A stretch of DNA of 21,962 nt. Source: Echinococcus granulosus (Eukaryota > Platyhelminthes > Cestoda > Cyclophyllidea > Taeniidae). The translations under genes were made by a program, and so were the position numbers. Under the pieces are notes generated by a model. The model was not told the origin of the DNA. It ran no database searches and saw nothing but the letters and a program-made list of their open reading frames with translations. The DNA lies in NCBI RefSeq assembly GCF_000524195.1, contig NW_020170448.1, positions 1 to 21,962 on the forward strand, in the 5' to 3' direction. Positions 11,735 to 21,962 of this stretch are shown one piece after another. Position 1 is the first letter of the stretch. The number at the start of each line of letters is the position of its first letter.

Positions 11735-14353
11735 ACTATCGTATTACAATCATAATAGATCAAAACTCAAGCCTATTGGTTAGATATTGACATTAACTGA
11801 CTACGACAAGGAAGATGCTCTACTGACTGAATGTTTTTTTACTGTGTGCTTAACCTCACAAACTATTCTCCACCGTCAGCACTGTTACTGCGTCGTGAAA
11901 ATTTGATCACGCTGGAGCACTTATTATCACCATGCCGTCAAGTTGTATTTGGTCCTTTATACTACCCTGACTTATTTCGAAGTTATGGGAAATACTTGAC
12001 GAGCTACAGAGCCATCTCTAATCATTTTATCTAAACTACTCTGGTTTAAGTGGTGATGGGGACGATGAGTGGGAGGTATTTATCGCTGCAGAAGATCACT
12101 ATTTTTACTTTACACAAAATTTAGCGAATCTAAGTTTCACGACTACAAACTTGAAAGCGGTGGAATTGCAGTCTTACACCTATCCCTAATTATGTATTTC
12201 AAACTGTAAAACAAGTTTTGATTATCCCGCCGCACATTCACCTTTTGACTTTTTCCCTTACAGGAACCCGATAAGGAGTTATTTGTGGGGGCTATCGAAT
12301 GATCTCTGTGCTCTCTTGTTTTCAATGTTATATCCGAGCTACATCAGTTCTTTCCTATCGATGCTTCAAAATAATCTCTTTCTGCATGGTTTTGAGGCGT
12401 TTACATTCATAGTATTCTACTAATTAACTTACAGTAGAAGTTCCACCTTATTTAAACGCACCTTTAACGGCTCAATAAATTTACTTCGGTCAACAGATAG
12501 TGTGTGATATTTATGTTGTTTTAATGTTCCTTCCAGAGAGGAGGCGGGGATACGAGTCGATCCTCGTGACTGAGGAGTCAACGCCCTGCAACCCGAAGAG
12601 AGGTTACGTGTCCGCACCCCTCTAAAATCTGTACTGGCTTTCCCCATTTACTTATCTTAATAAACATGTCAAAGTCAAACCAACGTGGGTATTCTAAGAT
12701 TATGGAGACGGGAGAAGAGGAGACCTACGAGCCACGTCCTACAAGTACACTTTCGAAACTAGTTCCAGATGGTTTTTTTATAAGCCTTGTTGTGATTGTT
12801 GGCGAAATTCCCATTGTCATAGTGGCAAAAGGCTCAGAATGGGTTGTGTTTACTCATTAGGATAAAAAGAGATGGTAGAGTTCCGTAAATCTGTTTTTAA
12901 TTACTCAAGGACTCGATACATCACATAATTCTATAGTATTCTTCATTATTGTTTTTTCAAAAGTTTTAGCTGAATATCACTTATTCAATTACTGCCACGC
13001 CTTGCTTTGGCATCGCCTTCCGACAAGAATATATGTGCAGTTGTTTGACACCTCCTGTATTGTATATGTAATCACGCGAGGGCATGATTACTTGTATCAT
13101 AGTCAGGAACTCATAACTACAGTCTCGCATCCCAAACCTATGCATATAATAAAAATAAATCCTTTGGGCCAATAGGTGATGACCCAAGGAACGAAGATCC
13201 CTGATAAGACCTCGACCACATGTGTCTACCCTTCATGCCTTGTCTCACTTTCACGGATATTATGCACTTTGTCAAGACTTGCGTTTTCCGTGTAGCATAA
13301 ACACCTTAAAAGGGTGCTTAAAATTGTCGGGCAATGTTATGTTTCTTGGAGTGCAAACGAAAGCCACCAGTGCAAAAGAAGGAAAAATGGGATTTCCAAG
13401 ACTTTGATTTCAGCTTTGCATAAAGATGTCCAACCTAGAACTACTTTGCATAATTATGATGTAAAGCGTGTCTAACAGGGAGAATCTCCTAAAGGGCATA
13501 CGAATTATTTACCTTAACGTCCATTAGCCTGACAGTTTAATGGCAGGTCATATTATCTAAAAAGATTATTGTCAACAATATTAATAATGGCCTATGCTAG
13601 ACAGACACAAGGGTTTCCAATTTTTGTGCAAGTTTAGCTCATTAATTATTTTCTCGGTTAACAGACGCCTATAAATAACCGTAAAAATAAGGCCTACATT
13701 TCATTTATCCTGCGAGTAATTAATTAAGATGGTGCAAAATATTGAAGTTGTCTAAAAATAATAAGATTGCCTTATATAACTCAATGTTAATGCAAAAATA
13801 ACGACTTTGTATGCGTTTAATCGTTGGGATTAAGGGAGGCCGTTTTAGACAACGTGATTGTCATTTTACGATCTATTAGTAAAATAAACGTCAAATAAGT
13901 TTAATGAGGAAAACTGCCACTGAAGTTGATAGTCAAATTAAATGTCTATAATAGAAAGAAGAGGATAATTTCTGCACTAATATTAAGTGAAGTTTCTAGG
14001 TATATCCTTAAAAGAACTAAAAACATACTAGACTTTTGCCGCTGGACACTTTCCACGTGATCGAATGCTAATTGTGACCCCTTAGTCTGATTAGTTTTTT
14101 CTTCAGCTGGCCTCTCAGCTCAAGATTTAACAGATAGTAGTGACGTTTTCCATTCTTGTAAGGAATGTTCATACGTCTACCATATCTTCTGTTGCAATCG
14201 CGTTTCATAACCCGTCAAGCTGCCACGAAGTAGTGCATACAATTCCGGAGCGTAAAATAAAGGCAACATAGATAGGAGCTTAACCTAACAACACGGTCCA
14301 ATAAAGGCAAAGTACTACGTTTTTTCTTCAAGACATGCCTCCGTCCAGTATTT

Positions 14354-14482
14354 TATAGCACCTAGAGACTTTCCTGAAGGCTTGAGGCTACTTTCATGGC
14401 CGGAAGGCCAGCCAACCCGTCGAAGGTTCAATGCCGGAGCAATGTCGTCCCCTTCACCAAAACCGAGAGTCAAACAAACAAC
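14354..14482 (+). repeat. Dispersed repeat family, copy D (internally deleted)
   Basis: It begins TATAGCACCTAGAGACTTTC and jumps from CCTGAAG straight to GCTTGAGGCTACT, so about 50 nt including the TATA-rich core is missing. It then continues ATGGCCGGAAGGCCAGCC, CCCCTTCACCAAAACCGAG and CAAACAAACAA. Downstream sequence to about 14525 may also align loosely with the flank of copy A (a CCTC..TCTTTT block). Confidence 0.72.
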
Positions 14483-17069
14483 CAGCGTGTGCAGTTTGAT
14501 GTCCTCATCTTTTCGAAAGTATCTTTGCAAGTTCAGCTATATGATTCCAGTCGTTTGAAGTAAGGTAATATTCAAACCAGAAGAGGAGTAACAGCGCCCT
14601 ATTTGAAGTGACATGTGAAAAATACGATAGAATGATGCGATTTTTTTTCGTACATGCTTCATTCGAATGGTCTTTTTAGCCTCCCCACTAGTGTCACGGA
14701 GTCGCAAGTCTATAATACACTCTCTCAGGTTCATGCTGACGCCATACGTCTCCAAGAGCAAAGGTGGTAATAAAAACATTGTATACTTACCTCTATACCA
14801 CGTGAATACATTCCATAAGGAAAAATGACACGATGACACTAACTACCATAATTAAGCGTTGATCAAAACTTATGTGCCTCAGGAAGTTTGCATAGTTAAA
14901 TACCAGAGGAACACAAATTTTCTTTTAAGTCTTAGAATTTTCATTAACTAGTTGCGCGTTCAAGCCTACAATGGCGGCTGTCTGATTTGCTCACCTCAAT
15001 AATGACCTCGAAACCATCACGCATTGAATTAACTTAAATCGCCGTGTTTGAAAAGTTTCTTTTTGTCTACTGTACAATAGATGTGGATTGGGAAAAGATT
15101 ATTTGCGGGAAAATGCAAGAATAAGCGCCTTGGACTGCAACAAGTGAAACTAATTACACTACATTTGACAAAGATTTTAAAAATGCAAAATTTTGAAATG
15201 AAGAGGCCAAAAAGTCGGAAACTTGTTTGATTTCTTCCATAATGAATCTCTTTATACAAAAACGCCTTTTTCTTCTTCTATGTAAGGTAAAAAGGATTAA
15301 AACGCTTCTGTTATTTAAAATGTTTTATAAATTAACTTGAAATTCTAAATCTCGTAGATGTTTGCTAGTCCTTTCTCGCCTTACAATGGTTTATTATTTT
15401 TAGAAGTTTTTGTCGGAATCCGTTCTTATGTAAATTTGTTAGTTTCTATACAATTTAGAAATGTTAGTTTGCAATTCCTCAAAAGCAGCGCACTCCTTTG
15501 ATCTCTGTTTTGCCATCGGGGACATTAAAACGAAAATAAGAGTTACACATTGATATATTGTCAACCGCGAGTGTTTAAAGTGCCGGCGTTCATGTAAAAC
15601 TGGGTAGTTTCCCATTTGTCATGATCAAGAGCTTTTATTTTTGAAAGTCCAAGAACATAGCGATTATGAAACTTAGTCTCTCGCCTTTGGCGTAAACCAC
15701 ACTGGTACCTCTTAGGATGCATCAGGGTCTCATATAATTATATGATATCTTCGGCAAGTTTAACCTCGTTACATTCTTTTCCTCAGACAAAAGGAGCGTA
15801 AGGCTGAGGTTCTGACTTACTGTGTGGTTTGGGCTACTGCGGCACGTAGTGGCGGAATCTACGCACCGCCTGGGTAAGCAATTTCCTTCTGGCCAGCGGC
15901 GCTGCAAAAATTAGCAGATATTCCTATCAACTGAGACAGGAAGCACGTAGATGCTACTACTAAAATGGGTGCCCTCTGCCATGCATTAAGGGATGAAAGA
16001 CAGTGAAGATGTCGCCTTTTTCCGCTTCTTTTACGTATGACAGTTACTACCCCCACCTTTCGGTAAGAAGATTGTTAGTAGATTGGTTTGTGTACTCCAA
16101 CGCTGAGCGCTCCACTGTCCCGCACTTGTAAGGCATCGCATCAGGCTCAAGCGTGGGCACGAAAAGCCTTGCACAGCCTCCCACAGCACCTCATTCCACC
16201 GTGAGGGAGTGGATCACCTCATCTTGCCTACCACTGAGACATTTCTTCGTTTGTACTTGCAGCAAGTTTCTGCCCCTTTTAATTCGTCTTTTAGAAAAGA
16301 TTTTACACTACAGAGTTTACTTGTTTTAACTAAATAACGCATAATTTAGGCAGGGAATTTAAATTCATCATTCCGAAACTACTTTGATCACATTGGAATG
16401 TGGAACTGCGTGACAGAACGCCCCTCCCCAATTGAAGACATCAAGTATGTGTGTGTGTATAAGGACGAATAATTGTTTAAAAGCCTTTAAAAAACCATCC
16501 AAGCAGAGTCGTTCATATGTCCCCTCTTTTGGAAGAGAAAAAAACCTTATTGTGTCACTAATGCATCTGGCAAGATCTACGAATTGGCTAAGATCATTTT
16601 CTCAACAGCAATAATTCCTCACTTCTCCTAACAACTACTCAAGTTGATACATTGGTAACTTAATGTATTTCCTTTTCATTTCATAAATTTAAAGTTTATT
16701 TCGATTTTTGTTCAGTATTTTTTTTCCGCCTCTTTAAGCAGATGCTCAGTGCTTAAACTCTGGCGATCAGTGATAAACTTAGTGCACAGCACGAGTTCCA
16801 ACTTACCTAAATTTCATTCTCAAAAGCATAAAATGGGTAAAAATAAAAGCAAGGAGAGCAACTAAGTAAACAGAAACATTTTTAGCCTTCTAGTGAGTGA
16901 TTTATTTGAAGATAGGTGCAACAAGTAAAGGAGAAGAAAACTGTGAGTTTGTTCCGGAGGCGAATGCACGACTGCCACCAACTTTCCCTTACAACTACTC
17001 TCCATATCGTGTTAGTGAGCTCGAGAAGAGAAGGAGGCAATCAACTAATTAAAAATTACTCCTAACTGT

Positions 17070-17560
17070 ACCGAAGCTGCAGTTGCTGCGGTTATGGCCG
17101 CCTCACGTTTCGTTGCGACGTAAGGAGCACACGGAGTTTAGCTTGGTAGCGGAAAAGCTCAGGCGGGTGATGCAAAGTGAATTAGTTTTAAACAAATTGC
17201 CTACTTAGATTGGGCGCCGGCCATGCTTTTTTGTGGGGTCGCCATAGGGATAACAGTTTGGGTGGAGTTGAGCTGAGCGGGGGCTTGGCAGATTAGGAGC
17301 AGTAGAGGCAGCAGCAGTAGCGGTAGGATTAACAGCGGTAGCGATTGTAGCGTTGAGGACGCCGAGTAGCACTACTGACAGTTTGGATTTTAGGCCCCAT
17401 TAATTAATTAGGCCTTTACCACACTCTCTCGCACGTTTAAACTAAATTCGCCGCCTCTATTTGGTAAGTTGGGTTCGGTTCTTCTTAACTCGGATCATTC
17501 TCGATCGCTCGGGCCTGACTGCCTCCTTCTGGCACTCGGAAATCTCTCCATCCCCTCACC
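17070..17560. other. GC-richer, CpG-containing pocket
   Basis: Local GC and CpG content are clearly above the surrounding AT-rich DNA. It includes GCCGCCTCACGTTTCGTTGC, GGGCGCCGGCC and a triplet tract. A minus-strand frame is open from 17399 to a stop at 17205 (64 codons, Ala/Thr-rich), without an ATG. It could be a promoter or 5' exon region, or an old repeat; no function is assigned. Confidence 0.4.
17296..17352 (+). repeat. Imperfect GCN/GTN triplet tract
   Basis: Nineteen consecutive triplets are mostly GCA, GTA and GCG with a few GGA, GAG, TTA, ACA and ATT. The third-base periodicity reads as Ala/Val on this strand and Ala/Thr/Ser/Pro on the other. It resembles a decayed trinucleotide microsatellite. 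Confidence 0.55.
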
Positions 17561-18884
17561 CCACTCCCTCTCGGTTTGAATAAGGATGGCTAGTATAACT
17601 TTTCTTATTCCATGATTGGTTCGATCATTAAATAATACCTCTCTTTATTCATTAATATTGCATCAAAGAGGAATGCTGCTTTGTCATACTCCTTTTTAAG
17701 ACCGGATAGTGTGCCAATAGCACAATCTCACCTCCATAGAGCAGGTGTGTTTGGTAATGGAAAATGAAATTATCCTCTCTTAAGTTAATCAACTGTAGAA
17801 GAATTGACAATGATGAATGCAGAGCACTCTGGATGTCCAGTTGATAAATTGCCCAACAAATGGTTCTTGAACGACATCCGTTATGTTTCTAGTGGTCAAA
17901 AAAATCTGAACTCTAAAGTTGGAAACCGACGGTGGAGCATTCTTTGCTAATGGAAGTCTGTGATTTCGAGTGTTTTTTTTTAACTCTGGTAAAATAACAA
18001 GCTCTCGAGTAAGGCTGGCCCTTAAGGTTGGTTGGACTGGTAGAAAAGTAGTAAATAAATTCACTGTTCCCCTCTACTCCTATAAATCCCACAGTTTACC
18101 TTATTAAGGCATACGCATTAATATTTAAACAGAGCGCGAGGGAGCTTGTGTGATGAAGGGAGAGAGAGAAAGCTCTAGAATAAGCCTTCGCTTTTGGGTC
18201 AAGTGGTGGATCACACAAAATCTACCAACCACCCACACCTCTTCACCTTTAGCTGTACAAATAGACCCGCGTGAATTGAATAATTCAGAGAAGCCGTAAC
18301 AACGCATCAGCTTCATTAAATCCTCTCTCTTACACCAAAAAAACCGACTAATTTACGGCCTTCCATTTGGGAGAAGGGGTAGGCGTTTACACAGCATCAG
18401 AAGCAGGGGCAGCGACAAAAATGCCAAATTTTTAACATGTCTTCGTCTGTGGGATTGCAGCTACTTCTGGTGGACTAAAGTGGAATGGCATTGTACCCTC
18501 ATTAAAACGACATCAGTTGACTGTCAGTTGGAGAGATGAACGTAGTGACCACGGCCAAAACTGATGAATAGGAGGAGCGTATTGACTGTACACTTACTTG
18601 TGTGAAGACAACTTTACAGTGGGAGAGAGGTATTGCCCTCCCCTTGCTTGCATCTTTATCTCGATAATACTTCCCCAAGTGACAAACACCCCTACTTTGG
18701 CATCAGATGAGAAACTTAAATGAAATATTTGAACTTAGAGCCATTTTAGGCGGAAAAGTTAAAACGGGGAGGAGTGGTTTATTTTTCGTAGAAGGGGCAA
18801 TTTCACCGAGGATGTAATTATAATTGATAGTGGTAGTTAGCAAGGTAGAACACCTGAAAAATAAATACCTGGATCAATTAAAGA

Positions 18885-18969
18885 CGGTGCAAATAATGAG
18901 AAAAAGAGGGTAAAATCAGAAAAAAAAAGTAAATTTAAAGTAATAAATTGTAAAAAACTACAAAAAATC
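18885..18969 (+). repeat. A-rich low-complexity stretch
   Basis: It is dominated by A runs interrupted by GAG, TCAG and AGT. It is simple sequence; there is no recognisable element directly upstream that would make it a retrotransposon tail. Confidence 0.5.
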
Positions 18970-19313
18970 ATTTCCTCTACCATGATGGGAGATTTTACCT
19001 TGGATAAGAGCAGCAAAATAATCTCCTAACTAAATTTTTCTGCACAAATCTCTACAAATTCGAGTAAAAATTCCTTACACTCTTGCATAAAATGTAAAAC
19101 CTTTATTTCTTTCCCTCGAGTAGGAAAAAAAAAAAACTTTTTATGTAAGTATCTGACCAACTGTTTTTAAGTTGATTTCCCTGGCAGTATCACATGAATG
19201 AGCACTGACTTCTGGAAGCACTGGACCCCTGTCACTTAATCAATGGTCATTGACTCCTCCATAATTGTCAAGAAACAACAAAATTAATTATCAAGGTTTG
19301 TAGATAGTCAACA

Positions 19314-19335
19314 GGAGGAGGTGGGGGTGGGGAGG
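19314..19335 (+). repeat. G-rich run with G-quadruplex potential
   Basis: The run GGAGGAGGTGGGGGTGGGG followed by AGG has at least six closely spaced G runs, several of only two G, so at best a two-tetrad quadruplex. It reads as a proline run on the opposite strand, which probably explains the poly-Pro open frame there. Confidence 0.5.
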
Positions 19336-20740
19336 CAGAAGGAATATTAGTGACCTTTAAAGCGTCGCTCCCATTGGCAGGTAAAAATGACGTCCAAAAG
19401 CACGAAAAAGGCGTCATGTTAATGTTTATTGCACCAGGCGCATGATTTTGCCTCTGTTTACCCAATTTCTCATTGACTAAATTTGTTCAGTTGATGAAGC
19501 AAATTGCAGGCGCCCAACTACTCAACTACCACCACCAGGACTGATTGGCTGGTTTAAATGAAGCACAAGATAGAGATTTAAACAGTGAATTTTTCCCCAT
19601 CTTTTTCATAATAGGTCTTGGGAATTGCAAATACTTTCTTTCTCGATAAATCCAAACCTCCTCCAACTGTCCATAAGACATCAAAATCATTAATAATACT
19701 TATTGCCCTCCAGGTCTAGTATTACCGTTAGAGATTTAAGACACTAATTATGTGGAAAGGAGGGGGGAGAATTCATCCACTGGTGCGATTTTCTAGAGTA
19801 CAGCTTAACTCCTAACTGGTTTAGCTCAATTTACTTACACGTACATTTAACAACCTTTCACGGTGGGTGTAATTGAAGGCGCATAGAACCGACACCGAGG
19901 CGGAGGAGGAAGTGACTTCGGTTAAACTAATCACGAAGCAATAGCTTTTTCGCCCCTCCTTCCCAAACGGCGCCGACATGTAATTTAAAGGGTAGAGGAT
20001 TGGCGTGGATTAAGTGGTCTACAAAAAACTGAAGCTGCGTTGAAAACGGGGAATGTTTGCATGCTAGACTACTTTTTATTATGTATTTTCGTTTTTTGTT
20101 TTGTCCGGTGTTTGTGTTGCAGGGGAAAGGCAACATTCAACCTTTTCAAGGTAATACCTTGCTTGAACAAGGTGCTACTTAATATACCTACCCTTCCAAC
20201 GTTAGTATTACAACTGAGGAAAAATACACAGAAAATGAAAAACATGTGTTTTTTCCAAAGTTTGCAATTGTTTAAATAAGGTCCACGGATTTTTTGTTTA
20301 AAAAGGGCAAGGCATTATTAACTCAAATTAAAAGGGGCGTCGGAAAGGAAAAAACTCAGGCGTACTAAAGCAGGAATTTGTAATTTACGTGGAGGTTAAT
20401 TTCCGGTAGAGCCTATCACAAGTACACCTGGGTAAAACCTACCGTCGAAATGATTCGCTGGATTAGCGGCATACCGCGATATCTTTGAACAAACGCAAAT
20501 ACTTCATTTAGATTTTTAAAGGGAATACCAAGAAAGACAAATTTCCCTACTTTACAAAAGCAAGTTCTTCTCCACGGCTAAATACAACTCGTCGGATGTA
20601 CAGCCACTTATTTAAGCAATCTTTCTGAAAGATAAAATGTACACTTGTATGAATATAATCATTGGTTTTCTTCCAATTTGGTAAGAAATGTATGGATTAG
20701 GTAACATGAAAAGCATAACTCGGAACAAAAATTTCTTACC

Positions 20741-20980
20741 TTAGGGAGTAGTCACTTGCCATGGCCTAGTTACCAATGGAATCGTATGTGGTTGTGAAAC
20801 TTCCATCTTCTTAAGTGGCCTCGGCGTGACGCGGTTCCTTGACGAGAAGCGCTTGCATCGAATCCTGCCCACTACCTCGTAATTACTTGGCATCACTGTG
20901 GCAGATGGTATCGCATCACATTTTTGCGCAACGCCTCCACTTTCCCATGTACATCTATCGTCACGTATATGTGGCGTAGG
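20741..20980. other. GC-richer pocket open on both strands
   Basis: On the minus strand a frame is open for 79 codons to TAA at 20743-20741, with an internal ATG at 20893 giving 50 residues (MPSNYEVVGRIRCKRF...TRPWQVTTP). A strong donor-like GTAAG lies just after the stop. On the plus strand a frame following ttcttaccttag is open from 20745 to TAA at 20882 (45 codons, with FLDEKRLHRILPTT). Neither product is recognised, and the two cannot both be judged coding from sequence alone. Confidence 0.35.
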
Positions 20981-21962
20981 TTATTTACCTTATGGCAATA
21001 ATCATTTGTACCAAATCACTTGTCGAGAATGTACACTTGACAAACAATTTAACACTCTGTAGAATGGAGAAGAAAATCCTCAACAGGTTTGATTGCACCA
21101 TCGACAGAAGACTGGCACAGCTGCATTGTTAAATGATAGACAAAATTGAGCTTTGCAACCGGGAGTGTTTAAATACGCGACAGGAATAATGACCTCATTA
21201 AATTTGGCTACAAATGCGTGGGGCATTTAATTACGAATGTCCCTTCATGACAGGATATTTGCAGATAGGTCGTAATGTTGTCGAGCAGTCCTAACCTCAC
21301 GTAGAGGCAGTAATTGCATGAGCCTGTGTGGAAGTAACACAGCCTAGCATTCCAAATGACAGTGAAAAAGAGAAAGAAATGTAATTGATGAAACAAATTT
21401 GCGACTTTTGATCACAAAAAAGAGTCAATGGAATAAAATTTTTTGTGTAATTTCCGAGAATCAGCAACCAAAATTGACATTTACTTAAATTATCCGCCAA
21501 AGTGAGACTTCACAGAAAAAAAAAGCAAAAAAGACATTTCAAATGTTTTTAGAATACTTCTACTACCTCCATAGCACCATTAAGTAAAAACCATAATTCT
21601 TTTATTTCCAAAAGGGTGAATGAGTACAACGTTGACTCCAGATGACGAGAAAGTAGCCAGCGAAGTAAAAAAGGGAAAGGCAACAAAACGAACTACTCTG
21701 CCTGATTAGGATCATTTTTTTCTGAACAATTGTGTGATGATGAGTTGACCAAATAGCTAACGACTAAGCTCCACTTATCTCACCCTGGGTTTGAACTCAT
21801 ACTCCCAGATGCCCTTCAACGTGTAGAATAGCCTTAAATGGCCAATAACAACAGAGGAGGCTGAAAGGTCATTTGATTTGGTGGAATGTCAAGTGTCCGA
21901 TAAATTTCGTAAGGTTTCCAGTAAATTCCGCTCCAGCAGATTGCTTCAACTTGCCGGTACCC
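20981..21962. other. Intergenic sequence at window end
   Basis: It is AT-rich with short open frames only. A tRNA B-box-like core occurs on the minus strand at 21788-21796 but without a matching A box or cloverleaf. I see no gene in it. Confidence 0.6.

Larger units (their letters stand above)
10553..17069. other. Gene-poor region upstream of WDR5
   Basis: I recognise no conserved coding exon on either strand. It contains repeat copies C and D and AT-rich unique-looking sequence. Slightly GC-richer patches at about 12540-12620, 15830-15900 and 16090-16250 have short open frames without recognisable domains. A short cis-spliced first exon or the promoter of WDR5 could lie here but could not be identified. 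Confidence 0.6.
17561..20740. other. Intergenic sequence without a recognised gene
   Basis: It is AT-rich with A-rich and T-rich runs, including 12 A in a row near 19125-19136. Open frames are short, lack known motifs and often begin at non-ATG codons. I see no gene in it. Confidence 0.6.

Noticed and set aside
12540..12620. tRNA-like patch on the minus strand with a B-box-like GGATCGACTCG at 12553-12563
   Set aside because: Two mismatches to the B box, only a 4-bp stem, and no cloverleaf could be folded; at best a decayed SINE fragment.
12666..12860. ATG open frame of 64 codons with a hydrophobic stretch FFISLVVIVGEIPIVIVA, suggesting a small membrane protein
   Set aside because: No conserved motif, no splice context and AT-rich DNA easily encodes Ile/Val/Phe runs.
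19268..19465. Minus-strand open frame with a proline run
   Set aside because: The prolines are the complement of the G-rich simple sequence at 19314-19335, and the frame starts at a non-ATG codon.
21788..21796. Perfect Pol III B-box core (GTTCAAACC) on the minus strand, suggesting a tRNA or tRNA-derived SINE
   Set aside because: No A box at proper distance, no T-stem pairing and no acceptor stem; the nine-base core alone occurs by chance.

Overview
The window is eukaryotic nuclear DNA, AT-rich and gene-poor, with spliceosomal (GT..AG) introns. Two conserved animal genes can be read exon by exon. Several WDR5 introns of only 39 to 52 nt, diverged dispersed repeats and the divergence of the proteins point to a flatworm, most likely a tapeworm (cestode). 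That placement is an inference from gene structure and was not confirmed by any search.

Positions 1 to 8904 (+ strand) hold the 3' part of a TBC-domain Rab-GAP gene of the GRTP1 (TBC1D6) type. Four coding exons are visible (935-1113, 5833-5941, 7863-8048, 8587-8904), separated by introns of 4719, 1921 and 538 nt. The gene enters the window already inside an intron, so the exons with the N-terminus and the catalytic Arg and Gln fingers lie upstream. The large intron carries two copies of a dispersed repeat about 175 nt long.

Positions 9265 to 10549 (- strand) hold WDR5, the seven-bladed WD40 scaffold of MLL/SET1 H3K4 methyltransferase complexes, in eight exons with seven tiny introns. It converges tail to tail with the TBC gene (360 nt between stop codons), and the two 3' UTRs probably overlap. 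About 323 residues are recovered against 334 in human. Only the initiator methionine is not found: the first recognisable coding exon opens in phase 0 behind a good acceptor, with an in-frame stop just upstream and no ATG. That is what would be expected if a flatworm spliced leader ending in AUG supplied the start codon; an undetected short cis-spliced first exon is the alternative.

Positions 10550 to 21962 contain no gene I can identify. This stretch holds two more copies of the same repeat in the same orientation, a GC-richer pocket at 17070-17560 with an imperfect GCN/GTN triplet tract, a second GC-richer pocket at 20741-20980 open on both strands, and scattered low-complexity DNA. I saw no rRNA, CRISPR array, intact transposase or reverse transcriptase, or convincing tRNA. 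The most interesting points are the possible spliced-leader-donated start of WDR5, the uncatalogued repeat family with a TATA-rich palindromic core, and the contrast in intron size between two adjacent genes.
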